The notes beneath the pieces were generated by a model. The model was not told the DNA's origin. It saw only the letters and a program-made list of their open reading frames with translations, and searched no databases. Positions 53,439 to 60,125 of a stretch of DNA of 64,000 nucleotides are shown here, in pieces; position 1 is the stretch's first letter; each line of letters opens with the position of its first letter. The stretch comes from Lysobacter sp. Root494 (GTDB lineage Bacteria > Pseudomonadota > Gammaproteobacteria > Xanthomonadales > Xanthomonadaceae): the NCBI RefSeq assembly GCF_001427225.1, contig NZ_LMFH01000006.1, positions 310,001 to 374,000 of the forward strand. Direction: 5' to 3'. The position numbers and the translations under genes were made by a program.

Positions 53439-53906
53439 CTAGCGAAGCGTCGCGCGTCCATTCTGCACGCGCACGTAGGAGCCCTCGCGCACGCCATTGA
53501 GATCGTTCTGCGTCACGGTAACCACGCGTCCGTCATCCATGCGGACATAGACGTTATAGCGGGGCCCGCGGACATTCTTTTCGATCACATTGCCGGCTAC
53601 CGCACCGGCAACGGCGCCGGCGGCGGTGGCGGTATTGCGGCGGCCCTTGCTCTTGTCGTCGGCGATTTCACGGCCCGCTGCCGCACCGACCAGGCCACCC
53701 AGTACGGCACCGGTCACGCCACTGGTGGGTTGGCCGACCTGTTCGATGCGGGTCACGGTCCCGCAGTCGTAGCAACTGGCCTGGCCATAGCTGCTGGTGC
53801 TGCCGCCGTAGTAGCCGTTGTTGCCGTAGCCCGGGGAGGTGGCGCAGCCGGCCAACGCTATCGAGGCCGCAGCTACGCAGATCAGGAGGGGATTGCGGAT
53901 ATTCAT
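53439..53906 (-). CDS. Glycine-zipper 2TM-domain lipoprotein (SlyB-like)
   Basis: A 155-residue outer membrane lipoprotein. The lipobox ALAGC gives a modified Cys near residue 21. A Gly/Tyr/Ser-rich linker follows, then the glycine zipper (GVTGAVLGGLVGAAAGREIA ... AAGAVAGAVAGNVIEKNVRG) that forms two close-packed helices, and a C-terminal beta-region (YNVYVRMDDGRVVTVTQNDL). SlyB/PcP-like proteins stabilise the outer membrane and are often stress induced. The start at 53906 has AAGGAGCGTCGC directly upstream; the frame upstream is not signal-like. Another glycine-zipper gene lies 3 kb away (56620). Confidence 0.92.
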   Translation of the reverse strand: MNIRNPLLICVAAASIALAGCATSPGYGNNGYYGGSTSSYGQASCYDCGTVTRIEQVGQPTSGVTGAVLGGLVGAAAGREIADDKSKGRRNTATAAGAVAGAVAGNVIEKNVRGPRYNVYVRMDDGRVVTVTQNDLNGVREGSYVRVQNGRATLR

Positions 53907-54064
53907 GCGACGCTCCTTGTAGGGGACATCGTGGTAGCGGCACACGCATGCACCGCCTCAACCACGTGTCGCCAAACTAGGCGCGTTCGCGTGAACCGGC
54001 CATCAACCTCGCGGCTTCATCCGCCGCCGTGTTCAGGAGTCAGCGGGCAAATGTTTGTGCCGTG

Positions 54065-54508
54065 TCAGCGGAAATCCTGGTGGCAGGCCTTGCAGTCCGC
54101 ACCGATGTTCTTGTTCAAGGCAGCCACGGCTTCGCAGTTGAGCGGTGGCGAAGCGAGGGCGCCGTCGAGCGTCCCGCGGATCTTGCTTGCGGCCGCGGTG
54201 AAACGCTGGTCGTCGGCCAGGCCGGGGAACGCACGCTCGAGGTCGTCGGCAGTCGTGCGCAATGCCTTGAGGTGCGGCAGCGTGTCGGTCGCGGCGCAAC
54301 GGTTCTGTTCGACCGCCTTGGCCAGCTGCGCCATGTGCCAGCCCTGCACGTGCATCAGGCTTTCCGGGAAGTGATCCTTGCGGGCGTCCCATGCGCGAAG
54401 TCCCATCACGACACCCACCGCGCCCAGGACCAGGCCCAGCAGGAATAGGAAGAGATACTTCGAGCCATTGCCCTTGCGGACGGTGACGCCGGGATTCGGA
54501 TCGCTCAT
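54065..54508 (-). CDS. Membrane-anchored cytochrome c-prime-like protein
   Basis: A 147-residue protein with one N-terminal membrane helix (YLFLFLLGLVLGAVGVVMGL, about 18-37) and a helical periplasmic domain ending in the haem-binding motif CKACH (near 141-145). A single CxxCH at the very C-terminus and the all-helical layout fit cytochrome c-prime (class II). Such proteins bind NO or carry electrons. The helix is not followed by a signal cleavage site, so it stays anchored. It is transcribed away from tcdA, whose start is 118 bp beyond its own. Confidence 0.85.
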   Translation of the reverse strand: MSDPNPGVTVRKGNGSKYLFLFLLGLVLGAVGVVMGLRAWDARKDHFPESLMHVQGWHMAQLAKAVEQNRCAATDTLPHLKALRTTADDLERAFPGLADDQRFTAAASKIRGTLDGALASPPLNCEAVAALNKNIGADCKACHQDFR

Positions 54509-54614
54509 GCCTGACTCCTGTGATGCGCCGTGTGGTCGCGATTGCCGCGAACCATAACAAGGCGGTGGCCTGATTCGCCACCAAGCGGCGCCCGGGCCGC
54601 GTTGGCGCGCCGCT

Positions 54615-54626
54615 TACAATATCGGC
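54615..54626 (+). promoter_or_regulatory. -10 box and spacer of a probable leaderless tcdA promoter
   Basis: TACAAT (54615-54620) lies exactly six bases before the tcdA ATG (54627), matching the ispG start. No ribosome site is present. The upstream region is GC-rich with no good -35. Confidence 0.5.
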
Positions 54627-55433
54627 ATGACCACGCAAGCACTGGACTCCCGCTGGCAGGAGCGGTTCGGCGGCATCGACCGTCTCTATGGCAAGGGCGC
54701 GTTGAAGCGCTTCGCGCACGCCCGTGTCGCCGTGATCGGCGCGGGGGGCGTCGGCTCATGGGCCGTCGAAGCCCTGGCCCGAACCGGCATCGGCCACCTG
54801 TGCCTGATCGATGCCGACGACCTCTGCGTCTCCAACACCAACCGCCAGTTGCCGGCGTTGCAAGGCCAGTACGGCCGCAACAAGGTCGAAGCGATGGCCG
54901 AACGCTGCCGCGCGATCAATCCCGGCATCGAAGTCGAAGCTATTCCAAGTTTCCTCACGGCAGGCAACGTCGAGGCTCTGCTCGATCGCGGCTTCGACCT
55001 GGTGCTGGACGCCTGCGACAGTTTCCGCAGCAAGGTCGAACTCATCGCATGGTGCCGACGGCGCAAGCTGCCCTTGATCGTGTGCGGCTCCGCGGGCGGA
55101 CGTACTGATCCCACGCTGGTGCGCGTGCGCGATCTTTCGCGAACGGAGCATGACGCCATGCTCGCCCTGATCCGCAGGAAGCTGCGCAGCGAATTCAATT
55201 TCCCCAAGAACCGCGATCGCTATTTCGGCGTCTCGGCAATCTATTCGCTGGAAAACGTGCAGTATCCGCAGCCGGACGGCACGGTGTGCGGCGTACGTCC
55301 GCCGGTCAGTGGCGAGGCGGCATTGAAGCTGGATTGCGGCGCCGGACTGGGTGCGGCAACGCACATCACGGGGACGTTCGCATTCGCGGCGGTGGCGAAG
55401 GCGATTGAGATTTTGTTGAAGCAGAAGAAGTAG
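54627..55433 (+). CDS. tcdA: tRNA threonylcarbamoyladenosine dehydratase
   Basis: A 268-residue E1/ThiF-like enzyme that uses ATP to cyclise t6A to ct6A in tRNAs reading ANN codons. The nucleotide-binding loop is VAVIGAGGVGSWAVEALART, followed by LIDADDLCVSNTNRQLPALQ, DACDSFRSKVELIAWCRR and the C-terminal GAGLGAATHITGTFAFAAVA helix. It fits CsdL/TcdA in length and order. It may depend on the CsdA-CsdE sulfur system in E. coli; no such genes are here. The start follows the TACAAT-N6-ATG pattern. Confidence 0.95.
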   Translation: MTTQALDSRWQERFGGIDRLYGKGALKRFAHARVAVIGAGGVGSWAVEALARTGIGHLCLIDADDLCVSNTNRQLPALQGQYGRNKVEAMAERCRAINPGIEVEAIPSFLTAGNVEALLDRGFDLVLDACDSFRSKVELIAWCRRRKLPLIVCGSAGGRTDPTLVRVRDLSRTEHDAMLALIRRKLRSEFNFPKNRDRYFGVSAIYSLENVQYPQPDGTVCGVRPPVSGEAALKLDCGAGLGAATHITGTFAFAAVAKAIEILLKQKK

Positions 55434-55441
55434 GAGCTCCG

Positions 55442-56218
55442 TCAGTCTTCGCCGGCCGGCAAGGCGAACAACCGACGCGCATTTGCGGTGGTCACCGTCG
55501 CAACGTGCGCTTCCTCTTCGCCGCGCAGCTCCGCAATCACCCTGAGTACTTCACACAGGCGCGCCGGTTCATTGCGCTCGCCGCGAATGCCGGCATCAGG
55601 CTGGTCCGGAGCATCGGTCTCCAGCAGCAGGTGCTCGAGCGGCATTTCAGCCGCCAGCTTGCGCAGCCGGTTGGCGCGTTCGTAGGTCACCGGCCCGCCG
55701 AGGCCCAGCATGAAGCCGAGATCCCACAGCTGCCGTGCCTGTTCCATGCTCCCCGGGTAGCTGTGGATCACCCCGCGCAGTCTCCCCACCTTGCGGATTG
55801 CGGCGATCACCGCATCGACGGCGCGTCGTGCATGCACGATCACGGGCAGGTCGAACTCACGTGCAAGTTGCAGCTGGCCCTCGAAGTAATGCGACTGCGC
55901 GTCGCGATCGAGACCCTCGACGAAATAGTCGAGACCGCATTCGCCGACGGCCAGCGGGCGCTCGCGTTCGATCCATTCGCGCAATTGCGCCAGGTGCTCC
56001 TCGCGATGCGCTTCGAGATACATCGGATGGAGTCCGTACGCAGGAAACAGTCCTGCGGCCTGGGTGCAGACTTCCCGCAGTTTCGGCCAGCTCGCCGCAT
56101 CCACGGCGGGGACCATCTGTTGCTGCACGCCGGCGCTACGCGCCCGGGAAATGACTGCTTCTCGGTCACCATCGAACTCGGCAGCGTCGAGATGACAGTG
56201 GCTGTCGACCAGCACCAT
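55442..56218 (-). CDS. TatD-family metal-dependent deoxyribonuclease
   Basis: A 258-residue TIM-barrel hydrolase. Metal ligands include the HxH pair in LVDSHCHLD (about 5-9), the Glu in GECGLDY, His in PVIVHARRA and HSYPG, and the Asp in LETDAPD. TatD-type enzymes act as 3'-5' exonucleases or phosphodiesterases in DNA repair and RNA turnover. The ATG at 56218 puts the family N-terminus in place; the frame runs upstream into the neighbouring small gene, which stops 4 bp before it. Confidence 0.94.
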   Translation of the reverse strand: MVLVDSHCHLDAAEFDGDREAVISRARSAGVQQQMVPAVDAASWPKLREVCTQAAGLFPAYGLHPMYLEAHREEHLAQLREWIERERPLAVGECGLDYFVEGLDRDAQSHYFEGQLQLAREFDLPVIVHARRAVDAVIAAIRKVGRLRGVIHSYPGSMEQARQLWDLGFMLGLGGPVTYERANRLRKLAAEMPLEHLLLETDAPDQPDAGIRGERNEPARLCEVLRVIAELRGEEEAHVATVTTANARRLFALPAGED

Positions 56219-56222
56219 GCCG

Positions 56223-56453
56223 TCAGCGACGGGTCTCGCCTTCGATGACGTTCCTCGGCGGCTCCGGCGTCTTGCGATTTCTGAAATTCGCGAGCAACAG
56301 GCTGCCCAGGCCGAGCAGGATTTCATCCGCCAGCGGAATGAAGTCGGGAATGATCAGATCGATGACGAACAGCACGGTCGTAATCACGAACAGCCGCGGA
56401 TAACTCAGGCGGCCGAGGAAGCCGAGGACAGGAGCGAGAAGGGGATTGGCCAT
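56223..56453 (-). CDS. Small membrane protein (DUF6116-like)
   Basis: A 76-residue protein with two hydrophobic helices (LSYPRLFVITTVLFVIDLII and EILLGLGSLLLANF) separated by PDFIPLADE. This matches the short DUF6116-type proteins that lie next to tatD in xanthomonads. Function unknown. The start MANPLLAPVLGFL is chosen over a longer in-frame candidate because it begins the family's conserved sequence. It is the first gene of a two-gene operon with tatD. Confidence 0.8.
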   Translation of the reverse strand: MANPLLAPVLGFLGRLSYPRLFVITTVLFVIDLIIPDFIPLADEILLGLGSLLLANFRNRKTPEPPRNVIEGETRR

Positions 56454-56619
56454 GACGCGAACCCGAAAAACTGGATATGTGGACGCTATCACGCTGTGAA
56501 CAACGGTTTCGCATCCGTTAGATTTTTGTTGCCGTGGCTCCGCGCTCGTTCAGGTTCGTGGTGCTGCAATGCAGCCGTCCGATCAACCCGCGGGGCCAAC
56601 CCGCAGCAGGAGGCTTCAG

Positions 56620-57435
56620 ATGAACAAGAACATGCTTGCCGTGGCGCTGGCTTCACTGCTGGTGGGTGGCGTCGCAGTCGCGGCGTACAACAGCTTCCGC
56701 AGCAACGACAACACTGCTGCCAACGATTTCGCTACGGCGAATCCGCAGGCAACCGCTGGCGTCGAAGGCGACCTGGCGGCCAACGGTGCAATCGATGCCA
56801 GCAAGCTCGAATATGCCGACGTGGTGAACGTCAAGGAACTGACCGAGAAGAAGCCGCTGTACGCCACCGTGATCGGCACCGAGCCGGTCAAGGAAACCAG
56901 CACCACCTCGACTCCGCGTGAAGTCTGCCAGGACGTCGTCGTGCAGGAGCGCGCTCCGGAACGCGACGGCAATGTCGGCGGCACGGTGGCGGGTGCGATC
57001 ATCGGCGGCCTGGTCGGTAACCAGGTGGGCGGCGGTACTGGCAAGAAGGCCGCAACGGTCGCGGGCGCCGCGGCCGGTGGCTACATCGGCAATCGCGTCG
57101 ATCGCAATCATGTCGGCGGCAAGGTCGTAAGCCGCACCGAACGCCAGTGCCACACGGTTTCCGACTCGAGCACCTCGAGCAAGACCGTTGCCTACAACGT
57201 GACGTACCGCAATCCGGACGGCACCACCGGCACGATGCGCACCGGCAGCAAGCCGGGCAGCCAGATCCGCCTGGGCAGCGAGAACGAAGTGGTCGGCTAC
57301 AACGTGACCTATCGCTACAACGGTGCCGAGCAGACCATCCGCATGGATGAGAAGCCGGGCGACAAGCTGCCGGTCATCAACGGCGAAGTCGTTACCCAGA
57401 CCGCTTCGGCGGCCTCGGACGGCACCCAGGGCTGA
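56620..57435 (+). CDS. Glycine-zipper 2TM-domain protein with N-terminal anchor
   Basis: A 271-residue envelope protein. The N-terminus (NMLAVALASLLVGGVAVAAY) is a membrane anchor or uncleaved signal. A charged region leads to a glycine zipper (NVGGTVAGAIIGGLVGNQVG, GGTGKKAATVAGAAAGGYIG; about 125-165), then a C-terminal domain with two similar beta-motifs (VAYNVTYRNPDGTTGTMRTG and VGYNVTYRYNGAEQTIRMDE), which looks like an internal duplication. The ribosome site CAGGAGGCTTCAG is strong. It probably sits in the periplasm or outer membrane as a structural protein. A terminator follows. Confidence 0.9.
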   Translation: MNKNMLAVALASLLVGGVAVAAYNSFRSNDNTAANDFATANPQATAGVEGDLAANGAIDASKLEYADVVNVKELTEKKPLYATVIGTEPVKETSTTSTPREVCQDVVVQERAPERDGNVGGTVAGAIIGGLVGNQVGGGTGKKAATVAGAAAGGYIGNRVDRNHVGGKVVSRTERQCHTVSDSSTSSKTVAYNVTYRNPDGTTGTMRTGSKPGSQIRLGSENEVVGYNVTYRYNGAEQTIRMDEKPGDKLPVINGEVVTQTASAASDGTQG

Positions 57436-57460
57436 TCCGCAGCAGCAGGCAGCACCCCGA

Positions 57461-57491
57461 CGGGGCCGGATTATCCGGCCCCGTTTGTTTT
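57461..57491 (+). terminator. Rho-independent terminator after the glycine-zipper gene
   Basis: CGGGGCCGGA-TTA-TCCGGCCCCG stem followed by TTTGTTTT. Confidence 0.92.
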
Positions 57492-57610
57492 CTGGGACCG
57501 GAAGCTGCAGGAGCCGCCCCTCATCATTCCGCAGGATCGATCGTCGCTTTGCACCGGCGGGCGCCGGACAGTCGGCCATTCCACGGCTGCCGCCCCCGAA
57601 AACGGGCCGA

Positions 57611-57616
57611 TACAAT
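57611..57616 (+). promoter_or_regulatory. Possible -10 box of gcdH
   Basis: TACAAT 32 bases before the gcdH ATG, implying a 5' leader of about 25 nt. No convincing -35. Confidence 0.4.
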
Positions 57617-57648
57617 GGCGAACTTTCTCCGCGCCCGAGCATTTCCCG

Positions 57649-58812
57649 ATGGCCCTGCCTTCCAACGACCTGTACGACGTCCGTTCCCTGCTGAGCGAAG
57701 AAGAGCGGGCCGTGCAGGACACCGTCGCGCGCTTCACCAACGAACGCGTGCTGCCGATCATCGGCGACGCCTTCGATGAAGGCCGTTTCCCGCGTGAACT
57801 GGTGCCGGAAATCGCCGAACTGGGCCTGCTGGGTTCCTCGCTTCCCGAGAAGTACGGTTGCGCCGGCCTCAATGCCGTCAGCTACGGCCTGATCTGCCAG
57901 GAACTCGAACGCGGCGACAGCGGCATCCGCAGCTTCGTCAGCGTGCAGTCCTCGCTGTGCATGTATCCGATCTTTGCCTATGGCAGCGAAGAACAGCGCG
58001 AGCGCTGGCTGCCATCGATGGCGCGCGGCGAGACGATCGGCTGCTTCGGCCTGACCGAGCCGCACGGCGGTTCCGATCCGGCCAACATGAAGACCAACGC
58101 CCGCAAGGATGGCGGCGACTGGGTCCTCAATGGCTCGAAGATGTGGATCACCAACGGTAACCTGGCCGACATCGCCATCGTCTGGGCGCAGACCGATGAA
58201 GGCATCCAGGGCTTCGTCGTCGAGAAGGGCATGGCCGGTTTCGCCGCGCAGGAAATCAAACACAAGATGTCGCTGCGTGCGTCGGTCACCAGCGCCCTGT
58301 ACCTCGACAACGTGCGTGTGCCGGAAGCCAATCGCCTGCCCAACGTGAAAGGCCTGAAGGGTCCGCTCGGCTGCCTCACCCAGGCGCGTTATGGCATCAC
58401 CTGGGGACCGATCGGCGCGGCCATCGCCTGTCTGGACGAGGTGCTGGACTACACCAAGGAACGCATCCTGTTCGACCGCCCGGTGGCGGCAACGCAGAGT
58501 GCGCAGATCAAGATGGCCGAAATGGCCCGCCGCATCACGCTGGCGCAGCTCCTGGTCGTGCAGCTCGGCCGGCTGAAGGATGCAGGCAAGATGCAGCCCG
58601 CGCAGGTCTCGCTGGCGAAGTGGAACAACTGCCGCATGGCGATCGACATCGCGCGCGAATGCCGCGATCTGCTCGGTGGCGCCGGCATCACGACGGAACA
58701 CGCCGCGATCCGGCACGCGCTCAATCTCGAATCGGTCATTACCTACGAAGGCACCGAAACCGTGCACCAGCTGGTGATCGGCCGCGAACTGACGGGTATC
58801 AACGCGTTCTGA
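57649..58812 (+). CDS. gcdH: Glutaryl-CoA dehydrogenase
   Basis: A 387-residue acyl-CoA dehydrogenase. The GCDH-type features are RSFVSVQSSLCMYPIFAYGS, GCFGLTEPHGGSDPANMKTN, KMWITNGNLADIAIVWAQTD and the C-terminal active-site segment SVITYEGTETVHQLVIGREL with the catalytic Glu. It oxidises and decarboxylates glutaryl-CoA to crotonyl-CoA in lysine, hydroxylysine and tryptophan breakdown, passing electrons to ETF. The gene stands alone with its own promoter; the ALDH7-type enzyme at 11384 could feed the same pathway. Confidence 0.95.
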   Translation: MALPSNDLYDVRSLLSEEERAVQDTVARFTNERVLPIIGDAFDEGRFPRELVPEIAELGLLGSSLPEKYGCAGLNAVSYGLICQELERGDSGIRSFVSVQSSLCMYPIFAYGSEEQRERWLPSMARGETIGCFGLTEPHGGSDPANMKTNARKDGGDWVLNGSKMWITNGNLADIAIVWAQTDEGIQGFVVEKGMAGFAAQEIKHKMSLRASVTSALYLDNVRVPEANRLPNVKGLKGPLGCLTQARYGITWGPIGAAIACLDEVLDYTKERILFDRPVAATQSAQIKMAEMARRITLAQLLVVQLGRLKDAGKMQPAQVSLAKWNNCRMAIDIARECRDLLGGAGITTEHAAIRHALNLESVITYEGTETVHQLVIGRELTGINAF

Positions 58813-58878
58813 TGTTGCAAGCGCCGTCGCGCGAAAGCGCGATGTCGGGAACAATCGCAAACACCAGGGAGGACAGCC

Positions 58879-59427
58879 GTGGCAGTTCCTGATGTCCAGC
58901 TCGAAACATCGCGCCTGATCCTGCGCGTGCCGCGCATGGAAGATTTCGATCGCTACGCCGAGATGCTCGCGGACGAAAGCTCGCACCATATCGGCGGTCC
59001 GCTGCAGCGCCACGATGCGTGGCGACGCTTCCTGCAGATGCCGGGCGCGTGGATGCTGCAGGGTTTCGCGATGTTCTCGGTGATCGAAAAGGCGAGCGGC
59101 CGCTGGATGGGCCAGGCGGGCCCATGGCAGCCGGATGGGTGGCCAGGGACTGAAGTCGGCTATTCGTTCCACCCCGATGCACGCGGCAAGGGCTATGCGA
59201 CCGAAGCTTGCGCGGCGGCGATGGACTGGGCATTCGACGTGCTGGGCTGGAGCGAGGTGATCCATTCCATCGCACCGACCAATACGGCATCGCAGGCGGT
59301 CGCGCAGCGGCTGGGTTCTCGAAATCGCGGCCCTGGCAAGTTGCCGGCACCGCTTGATGTGCATCCGATCGAGATCTGGGCCCAGACCCGCGACGAATGG
59401 CTCGCACGCAGGGAAGTCGCCGCGTGA
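58879..59427 (+). CDS. GNAT N-acetyltransferase
   Basis: A 182-residue acetyltransferase of the RimJ/RimL group (LETSRLILRVPRMEDFDRYA; MFSVIEKASGRWMGQAGPW; the acetyl-CoA loop HPDARGKGYATEACAAAMDW; SIAPTNTASQAVAQRLGS). The substrate is unknown. GTG start with GGGAGGACAGCC directly upstream. The last 4 bp (GTGA) overlap the GST gene, so the two are translationally coupled. Confidence 0.92.
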   Translation: MAVPDVQLETSRLILRVPRMEDFDRYAEMLADESSHHIGGPLQRHDAWRRFLQMPGAWMLQGFAMFSVIEKASGRWMGQAGPWQPDGWPGTEVGYSFHPDARGKGYATEACAAAMDWAFDVLGWSEVIHSIAPTNTASQAVAQRLGSRNRGPGKLPAPLDVHPIEIWAQTRDEWLARREVAA

Positions 59428-60065
59428 TCACCGTCTACGGTTTCTCGCCCTCGGGCAATTGCCACAAGGTGCGGCTGTTGCTGGAGCAGCTCGGCCGCGA
59501 CTATCGCTGGGTCGAGGTCAACAGCGCGATCGGCGAAACACGCCAACCTGGATTCCTGGCGAAGAACCCGAACGGCAGGGTGCCCTTCATCGAACTCGAT
59601 GATGGCCGCGTGCTCACCGAATCCAACGCGATCCTGCACTGGCTCGCGGAAGGCACGCCTTTCCTGCCGATCGATCCGTGGCAGAAGGCGAAGGCGCTGA
59701 GCTGGATGTTCTTCGAGCAGTACAGCCACGAGCCGTACATCGCCGTTGCACGCTTTATCTCCGGCTGGACGCCCATCGATTCGCCGCGTCGCGCCGATCT
59801 GCCACGACTGCGCGAACGCGGCCACGAGGCGCTCGCGGTGATGGAGCGACATCTCTCGTCGCATAGCTGGTTCACCGGCGACTTCTATGGCATCGCGGAT
59901 ATCGCGCTGTTCGCCTACACCTGCGTCGCGGGCCACGGCGGCATCGGTCTCGAGCGCTATCCGGCGATCCTCGACTGGCTGGCGCGCGTGTCCGAAGTGC
60001 CCGGATTCGTGTCGCTTCCGCAGCCGGATGCTGCTGCGCAGGCGCTGATCGATCAATCCACGTAG
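59424..60065 (+). CDS. Glutathione S-transferase
   Basis: A 213-residue GST with an N-terminal thioredoxin-like domain (ITVYGFSPSGNCHKVRLLLE; the cis-Pro and Glu-Ser of NGRVPFIELDDGRVLTESNA) and a helical C-terminal domain (FTGDFYGIADIALFAYT, containing the N-capping box). The Ser in SPSGNCHK lies at the usual catalytic position of bacterial theta/beta-like enzymes. It conjugates glutathione to electrophiles or reduces peroxides. GTG start overlapping the GNAT stop by 4 bp. A hairpin repeat begins at the stop codon. Confidence 0.93.
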   Translation: MITVYGFSPSGNCHKVRLLLEQLGRDYRWVEVNSAIGETRQPGFLAKNPNGRVPFIELDDGRVLTESNAILHWLAEGTPFLPIDPWQKAKALSWMFFEQYSHEPYIAVARFISGWTPIDSPRRADLPRLRERGHEALAVMERHLSSHSWFTGDFYGIADIALFAYTCVAGHGGIGLERYPAILDWLARVSEVPGFVSLPQPDAAAQALIDQST

Positions 60066-60122
60066 GGCGGGCTCAAGCCCCACCTTGCGACCACTCCAAT
60101 GGCGGGCCTGAGCCCGCCCTAC
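60062..60122. repeat. Hairpin repeat between GST and E1 dehydrogenase
   Basis: GTAGGGCGGGCTCA (60062-60075) and TGAGCCCGCCCTAC (60109-60122) are perfect inverted arms around 33 bp. It overlaps the GST stop codon and ends three bases before the ATG chosen for the next gene. It could end GST transcription or fold in the E1 leader. Confidence 0.85.
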
Positions 60123-60125
60123 GAA

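Noticed and set aside
60099..60125. An earlier ATG for the fused E1 at 60099
   Set aside because: It lies inside the hairpin repeat and adds residues encoded by the repeat arm.
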